Notes under the pieces: generated by a model
Database searches by the model: none
What the model was told of the DNA's origin: nothing
Seen by the model: only the letters and a program-made list of their open reading frames with translations
DNA from: Rhodobacteraceae bacterium S2214
GTDB lineage: Bacteria; Pseudomonadota; Alphaproteobacteria; Rhodobacterales; Rhodobacteraceae
Direction of reading: 5' to 3'
DNA length: 64,000 nucleotides
Assembly: GCA_025141675.1 (NCBI GenBank)
Contig: CP081161.1
Location: forward strand, 1,338,001-1,402,000
Translations under genes and position numbers: made by a program
Shown: positions 28,637-38,605 of the stretch, piece by piece
Numbering within the stretch: the first letter of the stretch is position 1
Layout: every line of letters starts with the position of its first letter

Positions 28637-28959
28637 TTTCGTCTCCGTTAGTTCGTTATCCGCTTGCTGCGGTTGATATAGCAACTGGGCGGAACGAAAA
28701 TGGTTGCGGTGAAATTCAAGAAAAAGGTGGGGAGGATGGGATCTTTTCTTTAATATCTTGATTTTTAACGATTAAAAACTTTAAGCGTTCAGTTTTCACG
28801 GGCGGCCATCTTGAGCGCTGGAAATTCTATTGAAGGCAACGACCTGAATTCGTCTATTACAGATTTCAATTCGCGTCGTCGTTTTGGGCGATTGTGATGC
28901 GCTAATAGAATTAAAAGAACCGCGGCATCTGGATAGAGATATACAGCGCAGGAGCTGAA
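28637..28959. other. Gene-free stretch, relatively AT-rich
   Basis: This 323-base interval lies between two - strand genes and should hold the promoter of the HdeA-like gene. It is more AT-rich than its surroundings, especially around 28740-28790. I see a GGAG ribosome binding site at its left edge but no confident promoter, hairpin or small reading frame. Confidence 0.5.
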
Positions 28960-29373
28960 TTATTCATTGCTGCTTTCGCGCAAAAGACGGTCTGCCTTTT
29001 TCCGTACAAGCACAGTCCGAAGATCATGCATCGCCAGCAGTAAGGAATCCGTCACCTGATCCAGTTGCTCTTCTGTTGCCCGTGATTGAACCCATTGCGT
29101 TGTCAGGTTCATGTGATCCACGGCGCGCAGAATGTCATCGACATCACGTTCGGCCAGCAAAGCGACGCGGTCGTTTAACCAGTCTTGGATGGCTGCAATG
29201 TCCGCTTCTGATAGTACGCGGTCGCCGTGTGGTTTGACCTCGCCGTTGCGCACATTCACGACCGCAATCTGATCCATCTCGATCCGACGCTGACGGTTTT
29301 CCGTGTCGACACGAAACACAAACGCGCCGTTTTCGCGAACGCGGAAGTAGTAGTCTGGTAATTCGGCGGACAT
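28960..29373 (-). CDS. Hypothetical protein conserved-looking, 137 residues
   Basis: The N-terminal half has a beta pattern (Y-Y-F-R-V-R-E-N-G-A-F-V-F-R-V) and a V-V-N-V-R-N-G-E-V-K-P-H-G motif; the C-terminal half is helical and amphipathic with a basic end. There is no signal peptide or membrane segment. I do not recognise the family. Codon use and the absence of overlapping genes support a real gene. It lies 79 bases after the aspartate aminotransferase gene on the same strand and may share its transcript. Confidence 0.7.
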   Translation of the reverse strand: MSAELPDYYFRVRENGAFVFRVDTENRQRRIEMDQIAVVNVRNGEVKPHGDRVLSEADIAAIQDWLNDRVALLAERDVDDILRAVDHMNLTTQWVQSRATEEQLDQVTDSLLLAMHDLRTVLVRKKADRLLRESSNE

Positions 29374-29452
29374 GGCGAAACTCGTGTGATCAACAGGACT
29401 TATGCATGAACCTTAGCAGTAGGATGATGCACAAGCTACCTTGCTTTGCTGA

Positions 29453-31119
<1,667 letters not shown>

Positions 31120-31123
<4 letters not shown>

Positions 31124-31395
31124 TGACAGAGACACGAGACACCAAAATCAAGCGGCTTCATATGCGGTCGATCCGCCGTGGGATCAAGGAAATGGACTTG
31201 ATCCTGACGGCCTATGCCACGGACTATATGCCGGATCTGTCGGATGCAGAGCTTGAGACGTACGACAGCTTTCTCAAAGAATACGATCACGATATTTACG
31301 GTTGGATCACGGGTCAAGGCGAGGCACCGGAAGAATACGCAGGTATTATGACCGTGATCATGGGCCTCGCGTCAGGATTGACCCGACCAAATTAG
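31120..31395 (+). CDS. sdhE: FAD assembly factor SdhE
   Basis: SdhE (Sdh5/YgfY family) promotes covalent attachment of FAD to succinate dehydrogenase. The 91-residue size and the diagnostic motif M-R-S-I-R-R-G-I-K-E-M-D-L-I-L (about residues 15-29, containing the R-G-x-x-E core) are clear, followed by the L-L-x-x-x-D-x-D-I-Y-G-W helix. The start overlaps the stop of the XRE gene (ATGA). The sdh operon itself is not in the window. Confidence 0.93.
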
Positions 31396-31479
31396 GCCCC
31401 CCGTTTTTGGGGAAAATTTAACGAAATGTTGGGATTCTCCTGTCATTGCTCAATGAAGCAGTGATTGACGGAGATAGTG

Positions 31480-31998
31480 ATGAGCATTCATTCCCATTTG
31501 GCGACAGAAGAAAAAGCGCCCGAACAGGCCAGCACCGTCGCGTTTATGGCCAGTTACCTTGAAGGTCTGACGCTGGTGGAACGGCTGCATCGGCTATTGC
31601 TCGATGTGATCAAAGACGAATTTGAACGTGTCGGGGTATTGGAAATTAATGCGGTGCAGGCGCTGCTGTTGTTCAATATCGGCGACAACGAAGTGACGGC
31701 AGGCGAACTGAAGTCCCGCGGGTATTATCAGGGATCTAATGTCAGCTATAACCTGAAGAAACTCGTTGATATGGGATACATGCACCATCAACGTTCCGAA
31801 GTTGATCGCCGGTCAGTGCGGGTTAGTTTGACGGAAAAAGGGCGGCACATCCGAACTATCGTGGCGAAACTATTTGCGACACATGCCGATGGTCTGATGG
31901 GACGCGGCGTGCTTGATCATCAGGGTATGGACGACATCACGACAGCTTTGCGTCGAGTCGAACGTTATTGGACTGAACAAATCCGCTATATCTATTGA
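31480..31998 (+). CDS. MarR-family winged-helix regulator, LdtR-like
   Basis: The 172-residue regulator shows a MarR winged helix with the recognition region K-S-R-G-Y-Y-Q-G-S-N-V-S-Y-N-L-K-K-L and the wing R-S-E-V-D-R-R-S-V-R-V-S-L-T. The Y-Y-Q-G-S-N-V-S segment is characteristic of the alphaproteobacterial LdtR group, which in Liberibacter and Sinorhizobium controls L,D-transpeptidase and cell-envelope genes. Start at 31480 follows GGAGA. The window holds no L,D-transpeptidase gene, so any target lies elsewhere. Confidence 0.85.
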   Translation: MSIHSHLATEEKAPEQASTVAFMASYLEGLTLVERLHRLLLDVIKDEFERVGVLEINAVQALLLFNIGDNEVTAGELKSRGYYQGSNVSYNLKKLVDMGYMHHQRSEVDRRSVRVSLTEKGRHIRTIVAKLFATHADGLMGRGVLDHQGMDDITTALRRVERYWTEQIRYIY

Positions 31999-32739
31999 TC
32001 AACCGCGTGGATTAGGGGATGGCGGTGGTGCCGCATCCCCGATCATTTGAGATAGAAGTTCTCTGATCAATTTCCGACGCATTGTGTCTTCGTAATCAGC
32101 AAAGCCATCGGCGACTTCGGTGAACGATCCTGGTCCCCGAATGACTTCGTCTTGGAAGAAAGCCACAAGGTCGTCCCGCGTTTCAAGAATGGACGCATCG
32201 ACGACCAAACCATTCACCGTCACGTTGTCAAACGCAAAAGCATTGTAGGCTTCGGCAGGGCCAAAACCGTCATTGTTTTTACCGTCTCCGGCGATATCAA
32301 CGGTTTTTGCGAAACAATCAGGCCGTTCGCGTAGCCGCGTTGCGGCATAGCCAAGCGCGTAGCCCATTGCGGTTGGGAAATCGCGCTGACCGCGCGTCGA
32401 ATTTGCGATATTTCTCGATACGTCCTGCAAATCTTGTTCACGCGTTATGTCACGCCATTCGACCAAGACTTTTTGGTGATAACGCCCGCTCCATTCATAG
32501 ACCAGCAAAGCAACGGGATCGTCTGTCACGAAAAACGCGCTTTGTACGTCAGGGGCAAGTAGGGCGCTGGCAAGACCTTGGCGCTGTAATTGATCTTCGG
32601 CTTCGTCGACAGAATTCGAGACATCAATCGCGAGAACCAGCGCCAAACGGCAGGCTTGCGCGGGCAATGCTGCCCACGCAAATATCAAACAAAAGACAGC
32701 GTGTCTTACCAATGGCCGGTGTTTTCCATGCTCGCCCAT
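31999..32739 (-). CDS. Exported DUF1194 (von Willebrand A-like) protein
   Basis: The 246-residue protein has a signal peptide (hydrophobic core near residues 12-28, cleavage around A-Q-A) followed by a VWA-type domain. The MIDAS metal site motif D-x-S-x-S is visible as A-I-D-V-S-N-S-V-D near residue 37, with the later threonine/aspartate motif in D-I-A-G-D-G-K-N-N-D-G. DUF1194 proteins are periplasmic or secreted metal-binding modules of unknown role. The start lies within the last codons of the gloA gene; a TTG at 32712 is an alternative start. Confidence 0.82.
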   Translation of the reverse strand: MGEHGKHRPLVRHAVFCLIFAWAALPAQACRLALVLAIDVSNSVDEAEDQLQRQGLASALLAPDVQSAFFVTDDPVALLVYEWSGRYHQKVLVEWRDITREQDLQDVSRNIANSTRGQRDFPTAMGYALGYAATRLRERPDCFAKTVDIAGDGKNNDGFGPAEAYNAFAFDNVTVNGLVVDASILETRDDLVAFFQDEVIRGPGSFTEVADGFADYEDTMRRKLIRELLSQMIGDAAPPPSPNPRG

Positions 32740-33134
32740 GGTTCTTGAGCGGGTAGGTTTTCACCTTCTTGCAGCAGTTCGATAGACACATTGTCTGGTG
32801 AGCGGACAAAAGCCATATGGCCATCGCGTGGCGGTCGGTTAATTGTCACGCCATTGTCCATAAGATGCTGGCACAACGCATAAATATTGGATGTGCGATA
32901 GGCGAGGTGACCAAAGTGGCGGCTGTCGGATGGCAGGCCATCGTCGCCGTCCCAGTTATACGTTAGCTCAACCGGACAATCTTCGTCGCCGGGGGCGGCC
33001 ATGAATAGTAGCGTAAAGCGACCACCTTCATTTTCGTGCCGCTTTGTTTCTTTCATCCCGAGCAGTTCAAAAAACGCGATAGACGCGTCTAGGTCTTTCA
33101 CGCGCACCATGGTGTGCAAATATTTAAGTGACAT
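32706..33134 (-). CDS. gloA: Lactoylglutathione lyase (glyoxalase I)
   Basis: GloA converts the methylglyoxal-glutathione adduct to lactoylglutathione. The 142-residue size and the metal ligands are all visible: the histidine in Y-L-H-T-M-V-R-V (about residue 6), the glutamate in V-E-L-T-Y-N-W, the histidine in H-F-G-H-L-A-Y and the C-terminal glutamate in V-S-I-E-L-L-Q. AAGGAG precedes the ATG at 33134. The C-terminal extension after the last ligand is short. It overlaps the DUF1194 gene downstream. Confidence 0.93.
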   Translation of the reverse strand: MSLKYLHTMVRVKDLDASIAFFELLGMKETKRHENEGGRFTLLFMAAPGDEDCPVELTYNWDGDDGLPSDSRHFGHLAYRTSNIYALCQHLMDNGVTINRPPRDGHMAFVRSPDNVSIELLQEGENLPAQEPWASMENTGHW

Positions 33135-33197
33135 TAAAGGCTCCTTGATTGTGGTCACAACCTAGGGCGCTGTTGCGCTTTGGCCAAGCGCAATCGG

Positions 33198-34580
33198 TCA
33201 GAACGATGACGTGATATCAAACCCAAAGTTCGTGAATTCGCGGTCAAACAGGTCGATCGACGATTCTTGAACTGTGCGTTCGATGTTCACAACCGGCTGG
33301 AAGCCAAGATATTCGATATCAGTGAAAACCGCACGAACGCTGGCGGATTTGATCGTCTCATCTCGCCCAAATAAAGGACTAAAGCGGGACGCTTCGAAAT
33401 CGCGTGCTTCGTAGCTGAAGGTCGTGCCGATTTGCACACCGAATAGCGGCTCTGGGAAATCATAGTTGATGCCAACGCGGGCGGAATCATAGTCCGCGTC
33501 ACGGTTGTTTGACTGGCTATCGCGCACCGCAATCGACACCGCCAAGTTACCATAGTCGGCAAGGTCACGCGCCCAAACCGTTTGCAGGTTATAGGTCATG
33601 ACCGGATCACTGTCTTCGAGGCTGGTTTGCTTTTGCGCAAAGCCGGACAGCAGGATCGTATCTCTATCCGACAACTTCCACGACTGGGATGCCGATGCTG
33701 TTACAAAGCGCGCGTTCGCATCGCCGCCATACCAGCTTTGTCCAAAGGACAGCGTCGCACTGGTCGGTTGCATGTCTGGCGAAAGGATGAAGCGGTGCGT
33801 AGCGCCAAGACTGAGCGTCGCGTTTGAAAAATCACTGCCTGTGACGCCTTCGCCAGCTTGGTCTTTTGCATTTTCCGTTAGCCAATAGGTGCGGCCGGAA
33901 AACCCGAGGTCCAAGAATGTCGCTGACGTTTCATTCGTATGGGCGCGATAACGCAAGTTTGCACTCGCTGAGGCTTCCCAACCGGATAACGCGCGTGCAT
34001 CGCCGTTGAGTACGAAGGGCAGACCAAGATCGAAAAGATCGGTCGTCTCGCTGGAGCTGCCATTGTTTACGTTTGTCGATGGCGTGATGCCGAAACGCAA
34101 ATTGACGGACAGCGGATTGCGCGACCGAACGGCGCGGAAATCGCGTGCGACCGCTTCACGCGCCTGATCGTTTGGCGCATCTTGCCGCGCCAAACGCAAC
34201 CAAGCTTGGGACCGCGTATAGTTTTCTTGTTCGACGTGCGCGAATGCGACCAAACGTGCCGCCGAGAACCGTTGATTTGCTGTCGCTGCATTCCAATGTG
34301 CACGGCTACCGAATTCAACAGCACCCGCAAAATCCTCCGCAAGTAGTGCAGCTTCGGTGCGTAAAATGAGCGCGCCTGCGTTTTGGGGATCACGTTCAAG
34401 GAGCGCGTTGGCCGCTTGTGCGGCTACGCGTGCATCACCTTGTTGCAGAGCGGCAAGCGCGATTTGCTGAACTTGTCCTGCAGTCAATTGCACCTGCTGG
34501 GATACAGCCGGTGAAACGCTTAGGGTTGCCGCAACAATGGCGGCGCAGACGCGCCGCCCCAATTGTTTAACGTGTGGCAA
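33198..34580 (-). CDS. Slam-like outer-membrane lipoprotein translocon (type XI secretion, DUF560 barrel)
   Basis: The 460-residue protein has a signal peptide (cleavage near S-P-A-V-S-Q), a periplasmic TPR-like helical region (about 30-145, with A-A-Q-A-A-N-A-L-L-E-R-D-P-Q-N-A-G-A-L and similar repeats) and a C-terminal beta-barrel of about 300 residues ending in phenylalanine, as expected for BAM substrates. TPR followed by a 14-strand DUF560 barrel is the surface lipoprotein assembly modifier (Slam) architecture; Slam proteins move specific lipoproteins to the cell surface. Late barrel strands such as A-R-V-G-I-N-Y-D-F-P and Y-L-G-F-Q-P-V-V-N-I-E fit the family. It starts with TTG behind a GGAGG site and overlaps the lipoprotein gene upstream by 14 bases. 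Confidence 0.85.
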   Translation of the reverse strand: MPHVKQLGRRVCAAIVAATLSVSPAVSQQVQLTAGQVQQIALAALQQGDARVAAQAANALLERDPQNAGALILRTEAALLAEDFAGAVEFGSRAHWNAATANQRFSAARLVAFAHVEQENYTRSQAWLRLARQDAPNDQAREAVARDFRAVRSRNPLSVNLRFGITPSTNVNNGSSSETTDLFDLGLPFVLNGDARALSGWEASASANLRYRAHTNETSATFLDLGFSGRTYWLTENAKDQAGEGVTGSDFSNATLSLGATHRFILSPDMQPTSATLSFGQSWYGGDANARFVTASASQSWKLSDRDTILLSGFAQKQTSLEDSDPVMTYNLQTVWARDLADYGNLAVSIAVRDSQSNNRDADYDSARVGINYDFPEPLFGVQIGTTFSYEARDFEASRFSPLFGRDETIKSASVRAVFTDIEYLGFQPVVNIERTVQESSIDLFDREFTNFGFDITSSF

Positions 34581-35688
34581 TAAAGCCTCCGGTCTCTTGG
34601 AAGTTTACACCCTGAAAACGCGAATCTTCGGATTCGATCACGATCACACCAACAATTTCACCACCATCAGCCGCATCGGTCAGGTCACCTGCGATGATAC
34701 CAGCGTATGTTCCCGTTTCGTAGACACGGATCGCGCCAGTACGGTCGATAATTGTGTTGGAAAGGTTGCCGCCAATTTCGCCATTCTCGGAAATTGTCGT
34801 GCCGCCTTCGCGGATAATGAATGGCAGGTTCGGCAGTTGGACTGCATTTGTGCTGCCAAGCGACGCATCAATGTTGCGGTTCGTTTCAATGGCAGAACCG
34901 AATTCGTTATAGGCCTGGCGGTTGCTAAGGACGCCTTTGATACCAGGTGTTCCGTTAAAGTCGTCAAAATCGATATCAATATTGATGTCAGCGGACGTCA
35001 GGATATCACGCACGGGCAAGTCAGACGTTGAGAACGTGTCCGAAACGCGAAGTCCGGCATATGTGCCGTTGAACGTGGCTTGGCCTGTCGTCGGAACGGT
35101 GAAATCACCCGCGCGCTGATACGCAAAGGTACCAAAACCGTAGTCGCCATATCCGCCGGTCCGTACAACTGCGAATGATGTCCGGAAAGCTTGATCATCT
35201 TCACCTTCGCCAACGATGACGTCACTGACGTCGTATAAAGCAAAATATGGAACGATCTGGTCGATTTGGTTACCTGACAAGGAATCCGTAACTTGAAGAT
35301 CGCCTTGATAGACCGCAACCGTACCAATTTGCGGCAGCGCTTCGAACCGTTCGTATTGGTTCAGGCCATCAAATGCGATGCCGTCGATGACAAAAACGTC
35401 GCCATCGCCGCTATAGTTGAACAGTGATGTAACGCCCCCACCGATTTCATTCGGGGCCTCGACACGCACAATGTCGCCGCGATCAGACAATACGCCGCGC
35501 AGCGGTGGCGCAATGGTACCGGCGTTCAAGACGTCTTCTGGTTCGTCAACGTCATCCGGCTCTACGTCCTGAAAGGGGATGTCTGTTTCGGTCCCATCTG
35601 TCGCGTCTTCGACATCAAAAAGCGGCTGTCCATCGCCACAAGCCGCGAGAACGGCCAGCATGGCCAGTGTAAGTGGGGTGCGTGTCAT
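34567..35688 (-). CDS. TbpB-like surface lipoprotein 2, Slam-linked cargo
   Basis: The 373-residue product has a lipoprotein signal (MTRTPLTLAMLAVLAACGDG, lipobox L-A-A-C) and an acidic linker rich in Asp/Glu. The C-terminal two thirds are beta-rich with TbpB-type barrel strands (Q-A-T-F-N-G-T-Y-A-G-L, D-I-N-I-D-I-D-F-D-D, G-V-L-S-N-R-Q-A-Y, G-T-Y-A-G-I-I-A-G-D-L) and the end E-T-G-G-F-I-A-T-R. Being directly upstream of and overlapping the Slam gene is the classic cargo position. In other bacteria such cargos bind host or environmental ligands (transferrin, haem carriers); the ligand here is unknown. The upstream extension of the frame to 35790 has no family match. Confidence 0.85.
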   Translation of the reverse strand: MTRTPLTLAMLAVLAACGDGQPLFDVEDATDGTETDIPFQDVEPDDVDEPEDVLNAGTIAPPLRGVLSDRGDIVRVEAPNEIGGGVTSLFNYSGDGDVFVIDGIAFDGLNQYERFEALPQIGTVAVYQGDLQVTDSLSGNQIDQIVPYFALYDVSDVIVGEGEDDQAFRTSFAVVRTGGYGDYGFGTFAYQRAGDFTVPTTGQATFNGTYAGLRVSDTFSTSDLPVRDILTSADINIDIDFDDFNGTPGIKGVLSNRQAYNEFGSAIETNRNIDASLGSTNAVQLPNLPFIIREGGTTISENGEIGGNLSNTIIDRTGAIRVYETGTYAGIIAGDLTDAADGGEIVGVIVIESEDSRFQGVNFQETGGFIATR

Positions 35689-36070
35689 AGGTGGCGTCCG
35701 CTTTTTCTGCAAAGTCAAGATTTGTGTCACTCTCGTGTTTGGGGGGCTGCGTGTCAACGTGCGAGAGGCGAAAATATACGCATTTTCCACGTGATATCGC
35801 GGATTTTCGGCAACGCCGCCCTATATGTAGTTGTCTGATGACAGATCAAAATGGCAATTTTTAGGCCTGAAATAGCTGTAGCAAGACATTTCCATTCCAC
35901 CACACGTTGCGCGAAAATGGTTAATTATTCATGTGTTTGCACGGTGTTTTTGTCTGGATCGGCGGTAAATCGCGGGTCTTGATTCCAGTAGTACCCTTGT
36001 CGGTCCTGCCTGCTCCGTTAAGTCTTGCCCTCACAAGGCGCCGCGATTCGAGCGTCACAAGGGGACCGGC
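35689..36070. other. Divergent promoter region between the Slam operon and thyA-folA
   Basis: This 382-base interval must hold promoters for both directions. It is AT-rich around 35760-35930. I searched by eye for Fur, Irr-type or RirA-type iron boxes and saw none that I would defend. A TTGACA hexamer on the - strand lies near 35752-35757 but lacks a good partner -10. A 90-codon + strand frame running into thyA is not convincing. Confidence 0.45.
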
Positions 36071-36877
36071 ATGCAAGAATATCTTAACGCACTTCGAACC
36101 GTTCTGGACAAAGGGGTGCCGTCTGATGACCGGACCGGCACCGGCACGACGTCGTACTTCGGGATGCAATGTCGCTACGATCTGCGCGACGGCTTCCCAC
36201 TAGTGACGACGAAGAAGCTGCATCTCAAGTCCATTATCCATGAACTGCTGTGGTTTCTCGCTGGTGATACAAACATCGGGTATTTGACGGAAAACGGTGT
36301 CCGCATCTGGGATGAATGGGCCGATGCCGATGGTGATTTGGGGCCGGTATACGGTTACCAATGGCGGCACTTTCCACAGGTGAAGAACGGGGCGCTAGTG
36401 GGCGAGATCGACCAGATTTCAGCGCTGGTGGAGGCGATCAAAACCAACCCATCGTCGCGCCGTCATATCGTGTCCGCATGGAACCCCGGCGACGTTGACG
36501 ACATGGCGCTGCCGCCGTGCCATACGTTGTGGCAGGTGCGCGTGCAGGGCGACACGATGCACATGCAGCTTTATCAACGCTCTGCCGATATGTTCCTTGG
36601 GGTGCCGTTCAACATCGCGTCCTACGCACTGCTGCTGGAAATGCTGGCCCATGTGACGGGATACAAAGCGGGTGAATTCATCCACACGATGGGCGACGCG
36701 CATATCTATTCGAACCACATGGATCAGGTCGCGACCCAGCTTGCGCGCACGCCGCACGAAGCCCCGCGTTTGGTCATAAAACGGAAAGTCGACAGCATCT
36801 TTGACTTCAAGTTCGACGACTTTGCGTTCGAAAACTACAATCCAGAACCGGTGATCAAAGCGCCGGTGGCGGTTTAG
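36071..36877 (+). CDS. thyA: Thymidylate synthase (ThyA)
   Basis: ThyA methylates dUMP to dTMP with methylene-tetrahydrofolate. The 268-residue size fits. The phosphate-binding D-D-R-T-G-T-G-T arginine loop is near residues 20-27, the catalytic cysteine is in L-P-P-C-H-T-L-W-Q (about 150), and the [16 protein letters not shown] motif is present. AAGGGGA precedes the ATG. folA follows after three bases, which pairs dTMP synthesis with the regeneration of the tetrahydrofolate it consumes. The thymidine kinase gene for salvage is also in this window. Confidence 0.96.
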   Translation: MQEYLNALRTVLDKGVPSDDRTGTGTTSYFGMQCRYDLRDGFPLVTTKKLHLKSIIHELLWFLAGDTNIGYLTENGVRIWDEWADADGDLGPVYGYQWRHFPQVKNGALVGEIDQISALVEAIKTNPSSRRHIVSAWNPGDVDDMALPPCHTLWQVRVQGDTMHMQLYQRSADMFLGVPFNIASYALLLEMLAHVTGYKAGEFIHTMGDAHIYSNHMDQVATQLARTPHEAPRLVIKRKVDSIFDFKFDDFAFENYNPEPVIKAPVAV

Positions 36878-36880
36878 ACC

Positions 36881-37363
36881 ATGATTTCACTGATCGTAGC
36901 ACGGGCCAAAAACAACGCAATCGGGCGAGACGGGGACATGCCTTGGCACCTGCCGGAAGATCTCGCGATGTTTCAACGCGAGACGCGGGGCGGGGCGGTC
37001 ATCATGGGACGGCGGACATGGGACAGCCTGCCCGAAGCCTACCGCCCGCTCAAAGGGCGCCATAATGTCGTGGTCACGCGGTCTGCGCTTGATGGACCCG
37101 ATGATGTCGTCGAATCAATCGAAGCGGCCATCGCGGCATGCCATGCAGCAGGCTACACCCGCGTCTACGGGATTGGCGGCGCGGGTATCTATGCGGCGCT
37201 GCTTCCATTAGCGGACAGGCTTTTGATCACAGAAGTAGACCTGACTGTGTCGGACGCCGATACGTTTTTCCCTACATTCGATGAAACCGAATGGCGTCAG
37301 ATCGGCCAGCACGTGTTGCGCCCTGAAGGACCAGCCTGCGTGTTGCGCGAATTAATTAAGTGA
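36881..37363 (+). CDS. folA: Dihydrofolate reductase
   Basis: FolA reduces dihydrofolate with NADPH. Family marks in the 160-residue protein are the N-terminal A-I-G-R-D-G-D-M-P-W-H-L-P-E-D-L (the aspartate/glutamate at about residue 27 is the proton donor region), M-G-R-R-T-W-D-S-L-P, and the late Y-G-I-G-G-A-G-I-Y loop for NADPH. It is three bases downstream of thyA in an operon. Length is normal for the chromosomal enzyme. Confidence 0.95.
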   Translation: MISLIVARAKNNAIGRDGDMPWHLPEDLAMFQRETRGGAVIMGRRTWDSLPEAYRPLKGRHNVVVTRSALDGPDDVVESIEAAIAACHAAGYTRVYGIGGAGIYAALLPLADRLLITEVDLTVSDADTFFPTFDETEWRQIGQHVLRPEGPACVLRELIK

Positions 37364-37429
37364 GGCGACCATCACCTCCGCACTTTTGGGTGCCATATGG
37401 ACTAGGGCGCTGACAGGCCCGCAATAGTC

Positions 37430-37636
37430 TTATTGCTTCACAATGTTCCCGGCCATCTGACGACCATCGCGTCCGTCGATCAGTTCGTAGGTGACCTTTT
37501 CGTCATCTGCCAAGCCCGTCAGGCCTGATTGTTCAACCGCAGAGATATGCACGAAAACGTCGGCGCCGCCTTCTTCAGGGGCAATGAACCCGAAACCCTT
37601 GGCTGTGTTGAACCATTTTACTGTCCCGCTTGGCAT
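37430..37636 (-). CDS. cspA: Cold-shock domain protein
   Basis: The 68-residue protein is a single OB-fold cold-shock domain with both RNA-binding motifs: RNP1 K-G-F-G-F-I and RNP2 V-F-V-H-I. It begins G-T-V-K-W-F-N, the usual N terminus. Such proteins bind single-stranded RNA or DNA and melt mRNA structure. GGAGA precedes the ATG. It is monocistronic and divergent from the ArsC-family gene. Whether it is cold-inducible cannot be judged; several paralogs are usual per genome. Confidence 0.94.
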   Translation of the reverse strand: MPSGTVKWFNTAKGFGFIAPEEGGADVFVHISAVEQSGLTGLADDEKVTYELIDGRDGRQMAGNIVKQ

Positions 37637-37773
37637 TTGGACGTCTCCCAGTCATTCGATGTTGTCTTCAAATTTGATATTGCTTCACGTAAGGATAGGG
37701 CGATTTTTGAGAAGGCAAATCTGAGCGACAATAAAATCTAAAGGCGCTCGAATTGCCTAAAAAGGAGGCGGAA

Positions 37774-38100
37774 ATGCGCTTTATTGGACTAAAAACCTGC
37801 GACACGTGCCGTAAAGCGCTGAAGGCGTTAGAGGCTGCTGGAATTGATGTGCAGGTCACCGATGTCAGGGCCGATGGATTGACCGACGCCGAAATTGAGC
37901 AAATCGTCGAGAAATTCCCCGCTAAGGCGATTAACAAGGCATCAACCACGTGGCGTGGGTTGAGTGATGCCGAAAAAGAAAGCGATCCCAAAGACTTGCT
38001 GCGGGCCCATCCAACATTGATGAAACGCCCGGTGGTGATCGGTGACGATTGGACCATCGGCTGGGACAAAGCCACGCAGGCCAAATGGCTTGGCGCATGA
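37774..38100 (+). CDS. ArsC/Spx-family thioredoxin-fold protein
   Basis: The 108-residue protein has the ArsC/Spx fold with an N-terminal redox pair C-D-T-C (Cys9, Cys12) and the late R-P-V-V-I-G-D-D-W strand. It lacks neighbours for arsenate resistance, and the family (YffB-like) in most proteobacteria has no proven arsenate reductase role. AAGGAGG supports the ATG at 37774 rather than the longer frame. It is 36 bases upstream of a small membrane protein gene. Confidence 0.82.
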   Translation: MRFIGLKTCDTCRKALKALEAAGIDVQVTDVRADGLTDAEIEQIVEKFPAKAINKASTTWRGLSDAEKESDPKDLLRAHPTLMKRPVVIGDDWTIGWDKATQAKWLGA

Positions 38101-38136
38101 ACATGCCATGCATATCTGCAGGCAAAGGAGAACGAC

Positions 38137-38505
38137 ATGCGTAATGCTGCTGGCATTTTAGGAATTATCGCGGGCCTGATGGGGATCGTGGTTGGATTGG
38201 TGGGCTACGGCTATGCCGAACTGACTGCGAATGTACCTGAAGTAGGCGAGACATTCTGGTTGCTTGAAAACCCTGATTACATTCGCGCGATGAGCTTTCT
38301 AGCCCCGCTATTAGCGATTGCGGGTGGTGCGATGGCCAAGACCCGCGCCTTGTGGGCCGGGATCGCGTTGCTGCTGTCTTGTGCGGCGTTCTACACGGCG
38401 TTCGGGTTCAACATCGGTACGATGTTCCCGATCGGGTTCGCTGGTTTGGGCGGTCTGTTGGCGATTGCTGCGGGTAAACCTGACGAAGAAAAGGCCCACT
38501 TTTAG
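38137..38505 (+). CDS. Small membrane protein of unknown function
   Basis: The 122-residue product has about four hydrophobic helices (4-28, 50-66, 70-88, 92-113) with glycine-rich packing (G-I-L-G-I-I-A-G-L-M-G-I). An AAAGGAG ribosome binding site is good. A charged tail (DEEKAHF) lies at the C terminus. No family is recognised; similar small proteins are often labelled as hypothetical integral membrane proteins. It is downstream of the ArsC-family gene on the same strand. Confidence 0.7.
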   Translation: MRNAAGILGIIAGLMGIVVGLVGYGYAELTANVPEVGETFWLLENPDYIRAMSFLAPLLAIAGGAMAKTRALWAGIALLLSCAAFYTAFGFNIGTMFPIGFAGLGGLLAIAAGKPDEEKAHF

Positions 38506-38531
38506 GGGCTGTATTTTGGCGCAAGCGGTGA

Positions 38532-38571
38532 TTGGGGGCCGGCCCCCAAACCCCCGAGATATTTATGACCA
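38532..38571. repeat. Palindromic intergenic element with GC-rich dyad
   Basis: A perfect 18-base palindrome (arms TTGGGGGCC and GGCCCCCAA, 38532-38549) is followed by a C-run and the sequence CCGAGATATTTATGACC. I recall a similar GC dyad plus C-run plus GAGATATTT block as a frequent intergenic element in Roseobacter-group genomes, but I see only one copy here and that recollection is not checked. Confidence 0.5.
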
Positions 38572-38575
38572 AAAG

Positions 38576-38602
38576 AAAAGGGGGCCGCGGTGGCCCCCTT
38601 TT
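38576..38602 (-). terminator. Terminator of thrS
   Basis: An 11-base-pair stem (AAAAGGGGGCC at 38576-38586 with GGCCCCCTTTT at 38592-38602) closes a five-base loop. On the - strand the stem is followed by TTTTCTTTT. It lies just past the thrS stop and can also act on the + strand. Confidence 0.85.
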
Positions 38603-38605
38603 GCG

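Noticed and set aside
35689..36070. Iron-responsive box for the Slam operon
   Set aside because: I looked for Fur, Irr and RirA-type motifs by eye and found none with adequate symmetry.
35931..36203. 90-codon frame ahead of thyA
   Set aside because: It runs out of frame into thyA, lacks a ribosome binding site and its composition is not gene-like.
37774..38100. Arsenate reductase annotation for the ArsC-family gene
   Set aside because: The redox pair C-D-T-C fits the YffB/Spx group and no arsenic genes adjoin it.
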